A DNA stretch of 64,000 nucleotides, taken from positions 1 to 64,000 of the forward strand of contig JALUTY010000004.1 of the NCBI GenBank assembly GCA_027021615.1, written 5' to 3'. A program made the translations under genes and the position numbers. The notes below the pieces were generated by a model that was not told the DNA's origin, did not search any database, and was given only the letters and a program-made list of their open reading frames with translations. This DNA is from a bacterium. GTDB lineage: Bacteria > Desulfobacterota > Deferrisomatia > Deferrisomatales > Deferrisomataceae. This document shows, piece after piece, positions 1 through 9,109 of this stretch; position 1 is the first letter of the stretch; each line of letters starts with the position of its first letter.

Positions 1-242
1 TAGGAGATCGTGTCACCGTTGGGGTCGGAGCTGGCAGAGCCGTCGAGGGTGACCACGGCCCCGGTCTCGACGCTCTGGTCGGGGCCGGCGTCGGCAGAAG
101 GGGCGGCGTTGGCGGTGGAGGGGGAGCCACCCCCTCTCCCCCCTCTGCCGCCGCCTCCTCCTCCCCCGCAGCCCCACGTCAGGACGAGCAGAGCCCACAC
201 AAGGCCAACGTTGACTGCCGTTAGCCGTCTTTGCTTCCTCAT
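1..242 (-). CDS. secreted PKD-domain protein, partial
   Basis: The gene reads leftwards out of the window; only the first 80 codons are present. The ATG at 242 follows a GGAGG about 8 bases upstream. The protein starts with basic residues (MRKQRR) and a hydrophobic stretch ending in LTWGC, so it is exported; the Cys could be lipidated, but Trp at -2 is a poor lipobox. A Gly-rich linker follows, then residues typical of a PKD or Ig-like repeat onset (AGPDQSV, then LDGSASSDPNGD). Such domains usually build adhesins or surface proteins. Function beyond surface location is unknown. Confidence 0.75.
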   Translation of the reverse strand, partial: MRKQRRLTAVNVGLVWALLVLTWGCGGGGGGGRGGRGGGSPSTANAAPSADAGPDQSVETGAVVTLDGSASSDPNGDTIS

Positions 243-318
243 AACGCTCACCTCCTCGGCTCTCCCGCTCCCATCCTGGATCGGGCCGAGATCTACGATG
301 CCGGGCCGTCGAAGCAAC

Positions 319-351
319 AAAGGGATAGCGGGTGCAACCCGTTATCCCTTT
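319..351 (-). terminator. terminator hairpin after the PEP-CTERM gene
   Basis: A 15-base stem (319-333 with 337-351, one G-U pair) encloses a GCA loop. It lies 37 bases beyond the stop of the PEP-CTERM gene in its direction of transcription. The following bases on that strand are only moderately T-rich, so it may work in both directions. Confidence 0.7.
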
Positions 352-388
352 CGGCCCTAGCCCCGTAAAATTGAAGTTGGGTTCTACC

Positions 389-1078
389 TCACGCCTTTCC
401 CTTCTTGCGCAGCACCCCGGCCAGCCCGGCCAGCCCGGTGCCGAGCAGGAACATGGACGCCGGCTCCGGTACCACGGTCACACTCGGTCTCTGGCGGAGC
501 ACGAAAGCCTCGGTCCCATCCGGCACATCCACGGAAAAGGTAAACAACGCGACGGCGCCGGGTGCCACGCCCCCTCCGTCCCAAAGGATCTCGTTCCCGC
601 CGTGGGTCAGATCAAGGAATGCGTCGGAGGTCGGGACAGGGTCCGGCGCCTGCCCCGAGCCGGTGTTGAAGTCCAGGAAGTCGAAGTCCGAGGAGGGAAC
701 GAGATTCCCTTGGGGGTCGTACACCCACAGCTCGATATGATAGTCCGTCCATGTCGAGCCGGTTTGGTTCTCCACCGCCTCAGAGAAAAAGTACTCTGTG
801 ACGCCATCTGAGTCTTGTACCGCGAACTCCATGTCCAGGTAGCCGATGGACGAAAACGTCTTCCCAATGGTCACGGAGTTCGGGTTGTCCGCCCCCGTAA
901 AGTCGTCGTTGTTGGGAGCCCCGGTCGTGATCGAAACCCCGGTCACCGACCCGTTAGACGGATCGAGCTCCAGCCAGCCGTTGTCCCGGATGGTGCCGCC
1001 CCATGCCGTGCCCGCCGTCAGCAGCGCGGCCCACGCGGCGGCGGCCATCCAACCCATACCCGTCCTGAAACGTCCCAT
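389..1078 (-). CDS. PEP-CTERM sorting domain protein
   Basis: This 229-residue protein has an N-terminal signal peptide (about residues 1-27) and a C-terminal sorting signal: VPEPASMF, a hydrophobic helix, then RKKGKA. By family knowledge such proteins are processed by exosortase and released or anchored in a polysaccharide matrix. The middle has no motif I recognise; it is rich in Asp, Asn and Thr, like secreted beta-sandwich proteins. It is a single gene with its own sigma-54-like promoter upstream and a hairpin downstream. No exosortase gene is in the window. Confidence 0.9.
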   Translation of the reverse strand: MGRFRTGMGWMAAAAWAALLTAGTAWGGTIRDNGWLELDPSNGSVTGVSITTGAPNNDDFTGADNPNSVTIGKTFSSIGYLDMEFAVQDSDGVTEYFFSEAVENQTGSTWTDYHIELWVYDPQGNLVPSSDFDFLDFNTGSGQAPDPVPTSDAFLDLTHGGNEILWDGGGVAPGAVALFTFSVDVPDGTEAFVLRQRPSVTVVPEPASMFLLGTGLAGLAGVLRKKGKA

Positions 1079-1179
1079 GATCCTCTCTCCTCCACCACGC
1101 GTTGGGTGCGCGGCGGGTTTGCGGCGGGTCGCTGCCCGCCCACCTTCTCCACGACAAAAGGTTTGGTGTCGTTACCCAT

Positions 1180-1195
1180 AGCAAATTTGGGGCCA
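1180..1195 (-). promoter_or_regulatory. sigma-54-type promoter for the PEP-CTERM gene
   Basis: On the minus strand the sequence is TGGCCCCAAATTTGCT. The GG and GC elements have exactly the -24/-12 spacing, and only one core base differs from the TGGCAC...TTGC consensus. Transcription would start near 1169 and leave a leader of about 90 bases before the ATG at 1078. In Zoogloea, PEP-CTERM genes are known to be controlled by RpoN with the PrsK-PrsR pair, which fits. Confidence 0.6.
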
Positions 1196-1287
1196 CCCCT
1201 TTGACGGTCCGGGAAAAAAGTGCCCTCGCAGGGTAGGAGAACGGCCCGAAGCGGGGAGGAAGGGGGGGGATGGGTATCTTTGGGACA

Positions 1288-1300
1288 AATGTGTTACATT
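1288..1300. promoter_or_regulatory. dyad AATGT-GTT-ACATT, candidate enhancer site
   Basis: A perfect 5-bp dyad with a 3-bp centre lies about 120 bp upstream of the predicted sigma-54 start. That is the usual distance for an NtrC-type activator. Its link to a PrsR-like regulator is inference. Confidence 0.4.
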
Positions 1301-1478
1301 CTTTTCCTCTTTTTGCTGCTTCAGAAACATACGGCCTTCATGTGGGAATATTATTTCCTGGTAGGGGGGATGGGGTGGGTTGGGAAGGGGACTGTCCTGC
1401 TGTTCGTACCTTTGTTACTTATTTTTCCTTTTTTGGGCAAGGCATCGTCTTCTCGCCGGGGGCGGCGGGGGCCTCGGT

Positions 1479-2204
1479 TCAATCGCGGGGAGGAGGGCCG
1501 GCTGAGGTGGGCGGAGCACCCTTTGCCTCGGCGGACGACGGCGGCGGAGGAAGCACGCCAGCGGTGAAGGTATCGGGCTTCTCCCACTGGCGCCACCGGT
1601 TGGGGAGACGAAGGGTGTCCACGGTGAGGCGGGCCTCGCGCACAGCGAGGACAGCGTGGATGCCGGGTTTGAGCTGGACCACGGTTTGGCCCCGCACCGA
1701 AACGTTGCGGGCTTCGGCCTCGCCTTCCAGACCCTCTACGGCCTCGGTGTCGTCCCGGCGGGCCACCAGCACGGTCACCGGGCGGGGCAGCTCGATCTCG
1801 AGGGCGTCGGTTCGCACCTGGAATGGCGCCTCTGTCCACCGGCGTACAAGCACCTCTCCCTCTTCGACCCTCAGCTCCCGGCACACCGGCGTGCGGCCCT
1901 CGAAGGCGAACGGCACCCTCACCTCGGTGGTGCCGAAGAGCCGAATCCCGCCCTCGGGGAGGAGGATCTCCACCTTGCCCCGCGAGCCGGTGAAGATGGT
2001 GTCGCCGGGCTCTAGCAGGATCGGGCCGGTCAAGGGGCGGGCCTCCCGGGCGTGGCGGGGCCGGATCCAAGCCTCCCCGTGGACCTGGCCCACCTGGGGG
2101 TGGAGCACCCGGGGCGGGGCCCGCCGGGGCCAGGGGATCGTGGCGCAGGCCGACAGAGCCAACGTCAGGCCGGCAGCGACAAGGGCGGTCAGTCCTGGCC
2201 GCAT
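1479..2204 (-). CDS. FecR-domain lipoprotein
   Basis: The product is 241 residues, starting MRPGLTALV, with a lipoprotein signal ending LSAC (Cys20). A FecR-like beta domain follows (around residues 50-130: EPGDTIFTGSRGKVEILLPEGG), a fold seen in periplasmic signalling and surface proteins. The remainder is low-complexity and proline-rich. The ATG lies inside the last codons of the mogA-like gene (16-base overlap), so it ends the operon that starts at birA. A longer frame upstream exists, but its sequence looks non-coding. The specific role is unknown. Confidence 0.8.
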   Translation of the reverse strand: MRPGLTALVAAGLTLALSACATIPWPRRAPPRVLHPQVGQVHGEAWIRPRHAREARPLTGPILLEPGDTIFTGSRGKVEILLPEGGIRLFGTTEVRVPFAFEGRTPVCRELRVEEGEVLVRRWTEAPFQVRTDALEIELPRPVTVLVARRDDTEAVEGLEGEAEARNVSVRGQTVVQLKPGIHAVLAVREARLTVDTLRLPNRWRQWEKPDTFTAGVLPPPPSSAEAKGAPPTSAGPPPRD

Positions 2205-2689
2205 TCCGAGGGGTCCCCCTGGATCTTCTCGATGGCGTGGGGCAGGGCCGGCAAGAGCACCTCCAGGTTCTCCCGGGCGGCCTTGGGGCTCCCCGGCAGG
2301 TTCACGATGAGCACCTTGCCCCGGACGCCCACCACGGCCCGGGAGATCATGGCGTGGGGGGTCTTCTGGAGGCTGGCCCACCGCATGGCCTCGGCCATGC
2401 CCGGCACCTCCCGGTCGATCACGTCCCGGGTAGCCTCCGGAGCCACGTCCCGCGGGGCCACGCCGGTGCCTCCGGTGGTGAGGATGAGATCGATCTCCCC
2501 GCTATCGGCCCAGGCGATCAGGGTCGAGGCAATCCGACCCCGGTCGTCTGGGATCACGTCGTGGCGCTTGACCCGGTAGGGGCCGGGTACCAGCGCCTCC
2601 CGCACCGCCGGGCCGGAAAGGTCCTCCCTCTCACCCCGGGCGCCCCGGTCGGAGAGGGTCAGCACCCCGACCCTCCAGGTCCGGCTCAC
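2189..2689 (-). CDS. MogA/MoaB-family molybdopterin biosynthesis protein
   Basis: The 166-residue product matches the MoaB/Mog family in length. It has the early VLTLSDRG strand, the molybdopterin-binding TTGGTG loop, and a late LPGSPKA motif. Members adenylylate molybdopterin before metal insertion. A GTG start overlaps the upstream MOSC stop as GTGA, which fixes the start. A MOSC protein directly upstream is a common partnership in molybdenum cofactor clusters. MogA and MoaB cannot be separated from this sequence alone. Confidence 0.88.
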   Translation of the reverse strand: MSRTWRVGVLTLSDRGARGEREDLSGPAVREALVPGPYRVKRHDVIPDDRGRIASTLIAWADSGEIDLILTTGGTGVAPRDVAPEATRDVIDREVPGMAEAMRWASLQKTPHAMISRAVVGVRGKVLIVNLPGSPKAARENLEVLLPALPHAIEKIQGDPSECGQD

Positions 2690-3132
2690 GGTTCGGCCTC
2701 CCCGCTCAGCACCTCGACCGGATCGCCCACCCGGACCGTTCCCGGCCGAACCACCTTGGCGAACACCCCTTCGCGGGGCATGACGCAGTCGCCGGCCTGG
2801 TAGTAGATGGCGCAGCGCGTGTGACACTCCTTGCCGTGCTGGGTGAGTTCCAGCACCACCTCGGCGCCCACCCGGATCCGGGTGCCCAGGGGCAGGGCCA
2901 AAAGATCCAGCCCCCGGGTGGTCAGGTTCTCGGCGAAGTCCCCCGGGTTCACGTCGAGGCCGGCCGCGCGCATCTTGTCCACGCTCTCCAGGGCGAGAAG
3001 GCTGACCATACGATGCCAGTCGCCGGCGTGGGCATCGCCCACCAGGCCCTCGGGCCCGATCCTAGCGTCGTCCACCGGGGTCTTTCGAACCCCCTTCGTC
3101 TTGCTCACGTTGATCGAAACGATCTCAGCCAT
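2686..3132 (-). CDS. MOSC domain-containing protein
   Basis: This stand-alone MOSC domain of 148 residues carries the conserved Cys-rich stretch HGKECHTRCAIYYQAGDC followed by MPREGVFAKV. MOSC domains are sulphur-carrier modules linked to molybdenum cofactor sulphuration. It is translationally coupled to the mogA-like gene by a 4-base overlap, and a 66-base gap separates it from the helical-repeat gene. Its exact substrate is unknown. Confidence 0.9.
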   Translation of the reverse strand: MAEIVSINVSKTKGVRKTPVDDARIGPEGLVGDAHAGDWHRMVSLLALESVDKMRAAGLDVNPGDFAENLTTRGLDLLALPLGTRIRVGAEVVLELTQHGKECHTRCAIYYQAGDCVMPREGVFAKVVRPGTVRVGDPVEVLSGEAEP

Positions 3133-3198
3133 CGTCTGCTCCGTTCGGGAGGCGCTGCGGCAAGCCTCTGGGCTTCGGCGCTCCCTCTTGGGACCTTC

Positions 3199-4209
3199 TC
3201 AGATCCTTCCCCGCCGAGCCAACACTCGAGAGGCCCCGCTCGACACCGGGCTCGGCACGTTGCGGCTTTTTGCGATCTGCCGCAGATCCCGGTCCTGAAG
3301 GGTCTCCAGGAGCCGAAGGGCCTTGGGCAGCGGGGTCTTGGGGTTCTGGCACAGGGCCAGCCGGATGGGGTAGCTTTTCATCCAGTCCCGGCGCTGGAGG
3401 ATGAGCCGGACCACCTCCTCCGCCACGGTCCGGTCCTGGGCGATGGCCTGGACCTCGTCCTCCCGGATCTTGGGGCTCTGCACCACCGCCCGCACCACGG
3501 CCTTGTTCGTGTCGCGAACCAGGAGCCGACGGGCGGCCTTGGACCCCAGCATGGCAAGCCGGATCTTCTGGGCCACTGTGAGGCCTCGCACCATCTGGTA
3601 TAGGTTCTCCCGCTCGGGCTCGGCCTCGGGCGGGGCTGCCTGGTCGTCCACGAGCACCGGCGGCAGGGCCGGGGGCAGCTCGGCCTCGTTCGGGTCCCCC
3701 GCCCCGGCGGCCTCCCTCCCGGGCTTCCCGTCCGGCTCCTCGACCGCCAGCCTCACGAGGCGGCTCCGTTCCTCGGGGGGCAAGATGGGGTTCCGGAGCA
3801 CCTGGCGCGCCAGGTCCGGGGCCTGGACGAGAAGCCGGTGGTTCCGAGCCAGTTGGGCCGCGATCTCCGGATCGGGCGACGACGCGAACCGCGAGGCCGC
3901 CTCCGGGGTCAACCCCGGGTGTTGCAGGATCCGGAGAACCAGGGGGCGGGGGAGGTCGCTACGTCCGGCCAGCCGTTCCAGGACGTCGCCGGGAAGCTCC
4001 TGGCTCTCCAGGGCCGCCCCGATCACGTTCGCGGGCAGCTCGGCCCACGCCCCCTGCGCCGTCTCCCTCACCCGGGGGGAGGGGTCGGCCAGCAGCCGGG
4101 CGACCACCGTGACCAGCGCGTGGGGGGGCAGGGGAACGATCCCCTTGGCCGCCGCCAGCCGTGCCGGTTCGGGGACCTCGGGCGAGGTCCAGCGCTCCAC
4201 CTCGGTCAC
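3199..4209 (-). CDS. HEAT-like helical repeat protein, function unknown
   Basis: This 336-residue soluble protein consists of short helical repeats (for example RLLADPSPRVRETA, ILQHPGLTPEAASRF, RQVLRNPILPPEERSRLV), with a Pro/Glu-rich linker near residues 165-200 and more repeats after it. The pattern resembles HEAT or DUF2336 proteins. No catalytic motif is visible. The GTG start overlaps the SPOR-gene stop as GTGA, so it is translated with that gene. I recognise no characterised homologue. Confidence 0.75.
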   Translation of the reverse strand: MTEVERWTSPEVPEPARLAAAKGIVPLPPHALVTVVARLLADPSPRVRETAQGAWAELPANVIGAALESQELPGDVLERLAGRSDLPRPLVLRILQHPGLTPEAASRFASSPDPEIAAQLARNHRLLVQAPDLARQVLRNPILPPEERSRLVRLAVEEPDGKPGREAAGAGDPNEAELPPALPPVLVDDQAAPPEAEPERENLYQMVRGLTVAQKIRLAMLGSKAARRLLVRDTNKAVVRAVVQSPKIREDEVQAIAQDRTVAEEVVRLILQRRDWMKSYPIRLALCQNPKTPLPKALRLLETLQDRDLRQIAKSRNVPSPVSSGASRVLARRGRI

Positions 4210-5198
4210 GGACGCTCCCGCAGATACGTGGTCATACCTTCCCGGGCCAGCCGCTCCCGGGCCGCCTCGGCCTCGGCCCGGGTGAACGGCCCAGCGTACA
4301 CGGTCCACACGGGAAACAGGCCCTCGTAGGGCTCCACCTGGGCCTGGATGCCGTTCTCCTTCAGCAGCCGGGCCGCGCGGAGGGCCTCGGCCTTCAAGAA
4401 GAAGTGTGCAAGGACCTGCCCCTGGGGCTCGACCCGGTACCCTTGCTGGGTCAAGGCCTGGCGGGCCTTGGGGCCGTCCCCCGATCCGAGCACGAGCCGG
4501 AACCCCTTAGAGACCCGCTGGGTCCGGCGCAGAAACGTGGAGAACCCCAGCTTGCGGAGCCGCTGCTCCGTCTCCATGCGGTAGCGCTGGCTCCGGAACA
4601 TGCCCGCCTGCAGGGCGAACGACCGCTCGGGTTGAGGTGGACGGGCCGGAGCCGTCGGCTCCCGGGCGGGCTGCCTCGCCGGCGCGGCCGGCGGAGCCGG
4701 CGGCCTGGCAGGCTCCTCGGCCGGCGAGGGCGGCAGCGTTGCGGCGGCCGGGGTCCCACCGGGCTCGGCCTGTGCCTCTGCCGAGGCCTTCGTCGGGCCC
4801 GGCCCCTCCGGCCCGGCCGGCTCTTCGTCGGCAGGGGGCGCCACGTCCACCTCATGGACGTCCGGCCCGAACCGCGACCTGTCGTCGGTGCGGACCGTTG
4901 CCTTCCCGGCCGGTAGCGGCCGGGGGTGGGTCGTGAGGATCGTGCGGCCCTCCAGTCGGTCCCGCAGAAGGAGCCCCGCCCCCTGTACCCCCGCAAAGAT
5001 CAGCAGGAGCACGAGGAGCGCCCCCAGCTTCCACGTCCCCGACGGGCCGACCGGGACGTCTCCCTCGGCCTCGGTCTGCCCCGGGGGGGCGCCCTCCGAT
5101 CCCTCTGCTGGGGAAGCTGCGGGCTGCGGGGGCTCCCCCGCCGCCGGGGAGGGGGCCTGGGGCTGCTCGATGTCGGGGGGTTCCGGCGTGTCGGCCAC
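4206..5198 (-). CDS. SPOR-domain inner-membrane protein
   Basis: The 330-residue protein has a Pro/Glu-rich cytoplasmic N-terminus, one membrane helix (about 57-77), a long Pro/Ala-rich periplasmic linker, and a C-terminal part with two SPOR-like repeats (starting near SFALQAGMF and FPVWTVYAGPF). SPOR domains bind denuded peptidoglycan at division sites. It starts 3 bases after the EF-G2 stop and overlaps the next gene, so it sits in the birA operon. A cell-envelope role is likely; the exact one is unknown. Confidence 0.85.
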   Translation of the reverse strand: MADTPEPPDIEQPQAPSPAAGEPPQPAASPAEGSEGAPPGQTEAEGDVPVGPSGTWKLGALLVLLLIFAGVQGAGLLLRDRLEGRTILTTHPRPLPAGKATVRTDDRSRFGPDVHEVDVAPPADEEPAGPEGPGPTKASAEAQAEPGGTPAAATLPPSPAEEPARPPAPPAAPARQPAREPTAPARPPQPERSFALQAGMFRSQRYRMETEQRLRKLGFSTFLRRTQRVSKGFRLVLGSGDGPKARQALTQQGYRVEPQGQVLAHFFLKAEALRAARLLKENGIQAQVEPYEGLFPVWTVYAGPFTRAEAEAARERLAREGMTTYLRERP

Positions 5199-5201
5199 CG
5201 G

Positions 5202-7280
5202 CTATTCCTGCTCCTCGCTTCGGGCCTCGGCCACGATCTTTTCCGCGATGTTCGCCGGAACCTCCTCGTAGTGGTCGAAGCGCATGGTGAAGGTGCCCCG
5301 GCCCGCCGTCATCGACCGCAGATCCGGCGCGTACTCGAGCATCTCGGCCAGGGGCACGTGGGCACGGATCACCTGGACCCCGTCCTCCGGGTCCACCCCC
5401 AGCACCCGGCCTCGCCGCGAGTTCAGGTCGCCGATCACGTCACCCATGTACGCGTCGGGCACCCGGACCGTGACCTCCATGATGGGCTCCAGGAGCACCG
5501 GGCTGCACTCGGCCGCGCCCTTTTTGAACCCCAGGGATGCCGCGATCTTGAAGGCCATCTCCGAGGAGTCCACCTCGTGGTACTTGCCGTCGAACAGGGT
5601 CACCTCCACGTCCACCATGGGGTACCCGGCCAGGATGCCGCCCGCCATGGCCTCTTTGACTCCGTCCTCGCAGGCCGGGATGTACTGCTTGGGGATCGCC
5701 CCGCCCACGATCTTGTCGATGAACCGGAACCCCTCACCCCGGGGCAGGGGCTTGATCGCGAGCCAGGTGTCGCCGAACTGGCCTCGGCCGCCGGTCTGCT
5801 TCTTGTAACGCCCCTGAACCTTGGTGCTCTTCTTGATGGTCTCCCGGTAGGGGATCCTGGGCTTGCGCAGCTCCATATCGGCCCCGAACTTGCGCTTCAT
5901 CCGCTCGCACGCGATGTCCAGGTGGAGCTTCCCCATCCCCGAGACCAGGAGCTCGTGGGTCTGCTCCTCACGCCGGACCTGGATGGTGGGGTCCTCGTCC
6001 TGGATTCGCCGGAGAGCCTGGTTCATCTTCTCCTCGTCGCCCCGGGCCTTGGGGTAGGCCGCGTAGGTCATGAGGGGCTCCGGAGCGCCGATCCAGGGCA
6101 GCACGATGGGGTTGGCTTTGTCGCACAGGGTGTCGCCGGTGCGGGTCTCCTTCAGCTTGGCAACGGCCAGGATGTCGCCGGTGCCGGCCATGGAGACAGG
6201 TTTGGAGTCCTTGCCCACCAGGCCCAGGATCTGCCCAACCCGCTCCTCGGTCTGGCGGTTGGCGTTCCACACGTTGGAGTCGGAGAACAGGGTGCCGCTC
6301 CAGACCCGGAACAAGGTCAGCCGGCCCGCGAAGGGGTCGGAAAGGGTCTTGAACACCAGGGCGCACAGGGGCTCGTCGCCCGAGGGCTGCCGGGTGATCA
6401 GATCGCCTTCGGGCCCCTCGCCCTCCACCCCGCCCCGGTCCGCTGGGCTCGGGAACGCCTCCACGATGAGGTCGAGGAGGGCGGCCGGCCCGACGTTCTT
6501 CGCGGCGCACCCCACCAGCACCGGCACGAACTGCCGGCCGACCACCCCGGCCCTGAGGGCCCGACCCAGCTCGGCGGGCGTGATGTCCTGGCCGTCGAAG
6601 TACTTCTCCATAAGCTCGTCGTCGGTCTCGACCAGGTGCTCGATCAGCTGCTCCCGGGCGGAGGCCACGGCGTCGGCCATGTCGTCGGGAACGGAGCCCC
6701 CCTGGGGTTTGCCCGAGTCGTCCGGGAACGTGAAGGCCTCGCCCGAGAGCAGGTCCACGTAGCCCTGGAAGCCGGCCTCCTTCCCGATGGGCAGGTGGAT
6801 CGGCACGAACGAGGCGTCGAACGCCGAACGCAGAGCCTCCAAGGCGATGTCGAACCGGGCGTTCTCCTTGTCCAACCGGTTCACCACCACGGCCCGGGGC
6901 AGGCCCAGCTCGTCGGCGGTGTGCCAGACCTTCTCGGTCTCGAACTTGATCTCGGACTCCGGCCCCACCACCACCACGGCCGCGTCCACGGCCTGGAGCG
7001 CCGCCTGGGCCTCATACAGGAACACGTCGTAGCCGGGGGTGTCGAGGAGGTTCACCTTGGTCTTGCGATGCTCGAGCCAGGCCAGGGCGGCCGAGATCGA
7101 GAACTTGTGACCCTTCTCTTCCGGCTCGAAGTCGAGCACCGAGGTGCCATCGTCCACCCGACACAACCGCGTGGTCACCCCGGCGAAGTAGAGCATCCCC
7201 TCGCCCAGGCTGGTCTTGCCGCTGCCTCCGTGACCCACCAGGGCCACGTTGCGGATCTTGTCCACGTCGTACCGTTTCAT
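5202..7280 (-). CDS. elongation factor G-like protein (EF-G2 type)
   Basis: A full-length 692-residue translation GTPase of the EF-G family. The P loop is GHGGSGKTS, the DTPG motif is present, and the base-recognition motif reads NRLD rather than NKxD. Domains II to V follow, including the GRGQFGD and RRGRVLG stretches typical of domains IV-V. These changes in the G motifs are usual for the second EF-G paralogue (EF-G2) and not for the main fusA product. It lies in the birA-coaX operon with no ribosomal genes nearby, which supports a specialised or backup role. Confidence 0.9.
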   Translation of the reverse strand: MKRYDVDKIRNVALVGHGGSGKTSLGEGMLYFAGVTTRLCRVDDGTSVLDFEPEEKGHKFSISAALAWLEHRKTKVNLLDTPGYDVFLYEAQAALQAVDAAVVVVGPESEIKFETEKVWHTADELGLPRAVVVNRLDKENARFDIALEALRSAFDASFVPIHLPIGKEAGFQGYVDLLSGEAFTFPDDSGKPQGGSVPDDMADAVASAREQLIEHLVETDDELMEKYFDGQDITPAELGRALRAGVVGRQFVPVLVGCAAKNVGPAALLDLIVEAFPSPADRGGVEGEGPEGDLITRQPSGDEPLCALVFKTLSDPFAGRLTLFRVWSGTLFSDSNVWNANRQTEERVGQILGLVGKDSKPVSMAGTGDILAVAKLKETRTGDTLCDKANPIVLPWIGAPEPLMTYAAYPKARGDEEKMNQALRRIQDEDPTIQVRREEQTHELLVSGMGKLHLDIACERMKRKFGADMELRKPRIPYRETIKKSTKVQGRYKKQTGGRGQFGDTWLAIKPLPRGEGFRFIDKIVGGAIPKQYIPACEDGVKEAMAGGILAGYPMVDVEVTLFDGKYHEVDSSEMAFKIAASLGFKKGAAECSPVLLEPIMEVTVRVPDAYMGDVIGDLNSRRGRVLGVDPEDGVQVIRAHVPLAEMLEYAPDLRSMTAGRGTFTMRFDHYEEVPANIAEKIVAEARSEEQE

Positions 7281-7325
7281 GCCCGCTCCTTTCTCGGTGA
7301 AATCGGGGGGGTCGGCCGGTCGAGA

Positions 7326-8111
7326 TCACCCCGCGTTGCGATCATACAGGATGCGAAGCCCCTCCAGGGTCAGAAACTCCTCGACCTTCTGGATGTGTCG
7401 GCTCTCCTTCGCGATCAGGGGGGCCAGCCCTCCGGTGGCCACCACGAGGGGCGGTTCGCCTACCTCGGCCTGGAGCCGCTCGATCAGCCCGTCCACCAGG
7501 CTGGCATACCCGAACACGATGCCTGACTGCATGGAGTGCACTGTGTTGCGTCCCAGGACCCGCGGCGGTCGCTCGAGCGCCACCTTGGGCAGCTTGCTGG
7601 CCCGGGCGAACAGGGCCTCCATGCTGATCTGGAGCCCCGGCGCGATCATGCCGCCCATGTAGGCCCCGGCTCCGTCCACGTAGTCGAAGGTGGTGGCGGT
7701 GCCGAAGTCCACGATGATCAGTGACCGGTGAAACTTTTCGTACCCGGCCACCGCGTTCACGATCCGGTCGGCCCCCACCTCCCGGGGGTCCTCGTACCGG
7801 ATCGGCATGCCCGTGCGGATGCCGGGGCCCACCACCAACGGGTCCCGGTGCAGGAACTCCCGGGAGGCCTCGGCCACGGTGGGGGTGAACGCCGGGACCA
7901 CCGAAGAGATCGCCACCCCCGTGATCCGGGAGATCTCGATCCCCGACAGGTCGAACATGCTGCGCAGCAGCACCCCGAGCTCCTCGGGGGTCTTCCGGGC
8001 GTCGGTGGCGATGCGCCAGTGGGCGGTAAGCTCCCGGTCCGCGAACACCCCCAACACGGTGTGGGTGTTGCCCACGTCCACCGCCAGGAGCAGCTCAAGG
8101 TGCTGGGTCAT
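7326..8111 (-). CDS. coaX: type III pantothenate kinase
   Basis: The 261-residue protein begins [17 protein letters not shown], the phosphate-binding DVGNT motif of CoaX. It also has [18 protein letters not shown] and GGMIAPGLQ, all standard for the family. It phosphorylates pantothenate in coenzyme A synthesis. The ATG overlaps the birA stop as ATGA; birA-coaX is a widely conserved pair. The next gene, EF-G2, starts 45 bases downstream. Confidence 0.96.
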   Translation of the reverse strand: MTQHLELLLAVDVGNTHTVLGVFADRELTAHWRIATDARKTPEELGVLLRSMFDLSGIEISRITGVAISSVVPAFTPTVAEASREFLHRDPLVVGPGIRTGMPIRYEDPREVGADRIVNAVAGYEKFHRSLIIVDFGTATTFDYVDGAGAYMGGMIAPGLQISMEALFARASKLPKVALERPPRVLGRNTVHSMQSGIVFGYASLVDGLIERLQAEVGEPPLVVATGGLAPLIAKESRHIQKVEEFLTLEGLRILYDRNAG

Positions 8112-9109
8112 GGAGACCTCGTGGTCACGTAGTGCAGGTCGCCGGCCAAGACACGGTGGGCCGTGCCGTCGGGGGCCTCGAGGAGCAAGGCGCCGCCGTC
8201 GTCGAGCCCCACTGCCGTGCCCTCCACCGGGCCGGACGGGGTGTGGATCCGAACCCACTGGTTTGCGGCCCGGAACCACCGGGTCCACGCGTCCCTCACG
8301 GCCCCGAAGCCTTGGGAAACGAACCGATCATACAGAGGTTCCAGGGCTTGAAGGAAGCCGCAAAGCACCGCCAGGCGGTCGGGGGTCGGGGGGGCGGCCC
8401 AGGTCGCCAGGGTGGTGGCCAGGGCGCGGACCCCCTCGGGCAGGTCGTCCGGGCCTCCTCCCACGTTCACCCCCACGCCCAGAACCACGTGTCGGGCAGC
8501 CTGGGCCTCGGCGCGCATCTCCAGGAGGATGCCCGCCACCTTTCGGCCGCCGAGGAGCACGTCGTTGGGCCATTTGATCTCAACGGACTGGCGGGGCACC
8601 CACGTGGTCAAGGTTTCGGCCAGGGCGGCCGACGCCACGTAGGTGAGAGGAGGCACGGCCGCCGCCGGGAGGGCCGGCCGCAGGACCAGGCTGAACAGGA
8701 GGCTGCGGCCGGGGATGTCGGCCCAGGACCGGCCCCTTCGACCCCGGCCCTGTTCTTGGTGCTCGGCCACCACCAGCGCCCCTTCGGGGGCCCCCTCCTC
8801 GGCCCACAGGTCCGCCTCGGCGTTGGTGGAGCCGGTGCGGGGAAGGTAGCGGGCCGGACGGCCCAGCCGGGCGGTGGCGAGGGATGCGTCGATCTCCGGC
8901 GGCCGCAGGCCCCGCCAGGCCCGGTCCAGCCGGTACCCCTTTCCGGCCCGGCTCTCGACCCCATACCCCGTTCCCCGCAGCTCCTCCACCGCCTTCCACA
9001 CCGCAGACCGGGTCACCCCCAGCCGTCGGGCCAGCTCCTGACCCGACAGGGCGGCGGGCTCGGCCGTGAGGAGCAAACGAAGTACGCGGTCGGAAAGGGG
9101 TTCGGCCAT
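8108..9109 (-). CDS. birA: bifunctional biotin ligase / repressor
   Basis: The 333-residue protein has an N-terminal winged helix (about 1-65: [22 protein letters not shown]), the ligase core with the GRGRRGR biotinyl-AMP loop and KWPNDVLL, and a C-terminal SH3-like cap. It activates biotin and attaches it to acetyl-CoA carboxylase carrier protein. With the HTH present it can also repress biotin genes, as in E. coli, although none is nearby. It is the first gene of the operon running to 1479. Confidence 0.96.
   Translation of the reverse strand: MAEPLSDRVLRLLLTAEPAALSGQELARRLGVTRSAVWKAVEELRGTGYGVESRAGKGYRLDRAWRGLRPPEIDASLATARLGRPARYLPRTGSTNAEADLWAEEGAPEGALVVAEHQEQGRGRRGRSWADIPGRSLLFSLVLRPALPAAAVPPLTYVASAALAETLTTWVPRQSVEIKWPNDVLLGGRKVAGILLEMRAEAQAARHVVLGVGVNVGGGPDDLPEGVRALATTLATWAAPPTPDRLAVLCGFLQALEPLYDRFVSQGFGAVRDAWTRWFRAANQWVRIHTPSGPVEGTAVGLDDGGALLLEAPDGTAHRVLAGDLHYVTTRSP

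Larger units (their letters stand above)
1079..1478. other. 400-bp gap holding the PEP-CTERM promoter; no gene
   Basis: I see no gene here. The part nearest the PEP-CTERM gene carries a sigma-54-like promoter (1180-1195) and an upstream dyad (1288-1300). From about 1280 to 1450 the DNA is much richer in T than its surroundings, with several runs of T, and it ends at the 3' end of the FecR-domain gene. Confidence 0.6.

Noticed and set aside
1479-2381. A 300-residue version of the FecR-domain protein starting at 2381.
   Set aside because: The extra N-terminus is the mogA gene in another frame; the lipoprotein signal starts at 2204.
4926-7526. A long open frame opposite EF-G2.
   Set aside because: It is a GC-rich shadow of the coding strand: full of His/Gly/Arg/Pro, no family motif, and no ribosome site. 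The same holds for the long frames opposite alaS, prfC, glnE and icd.
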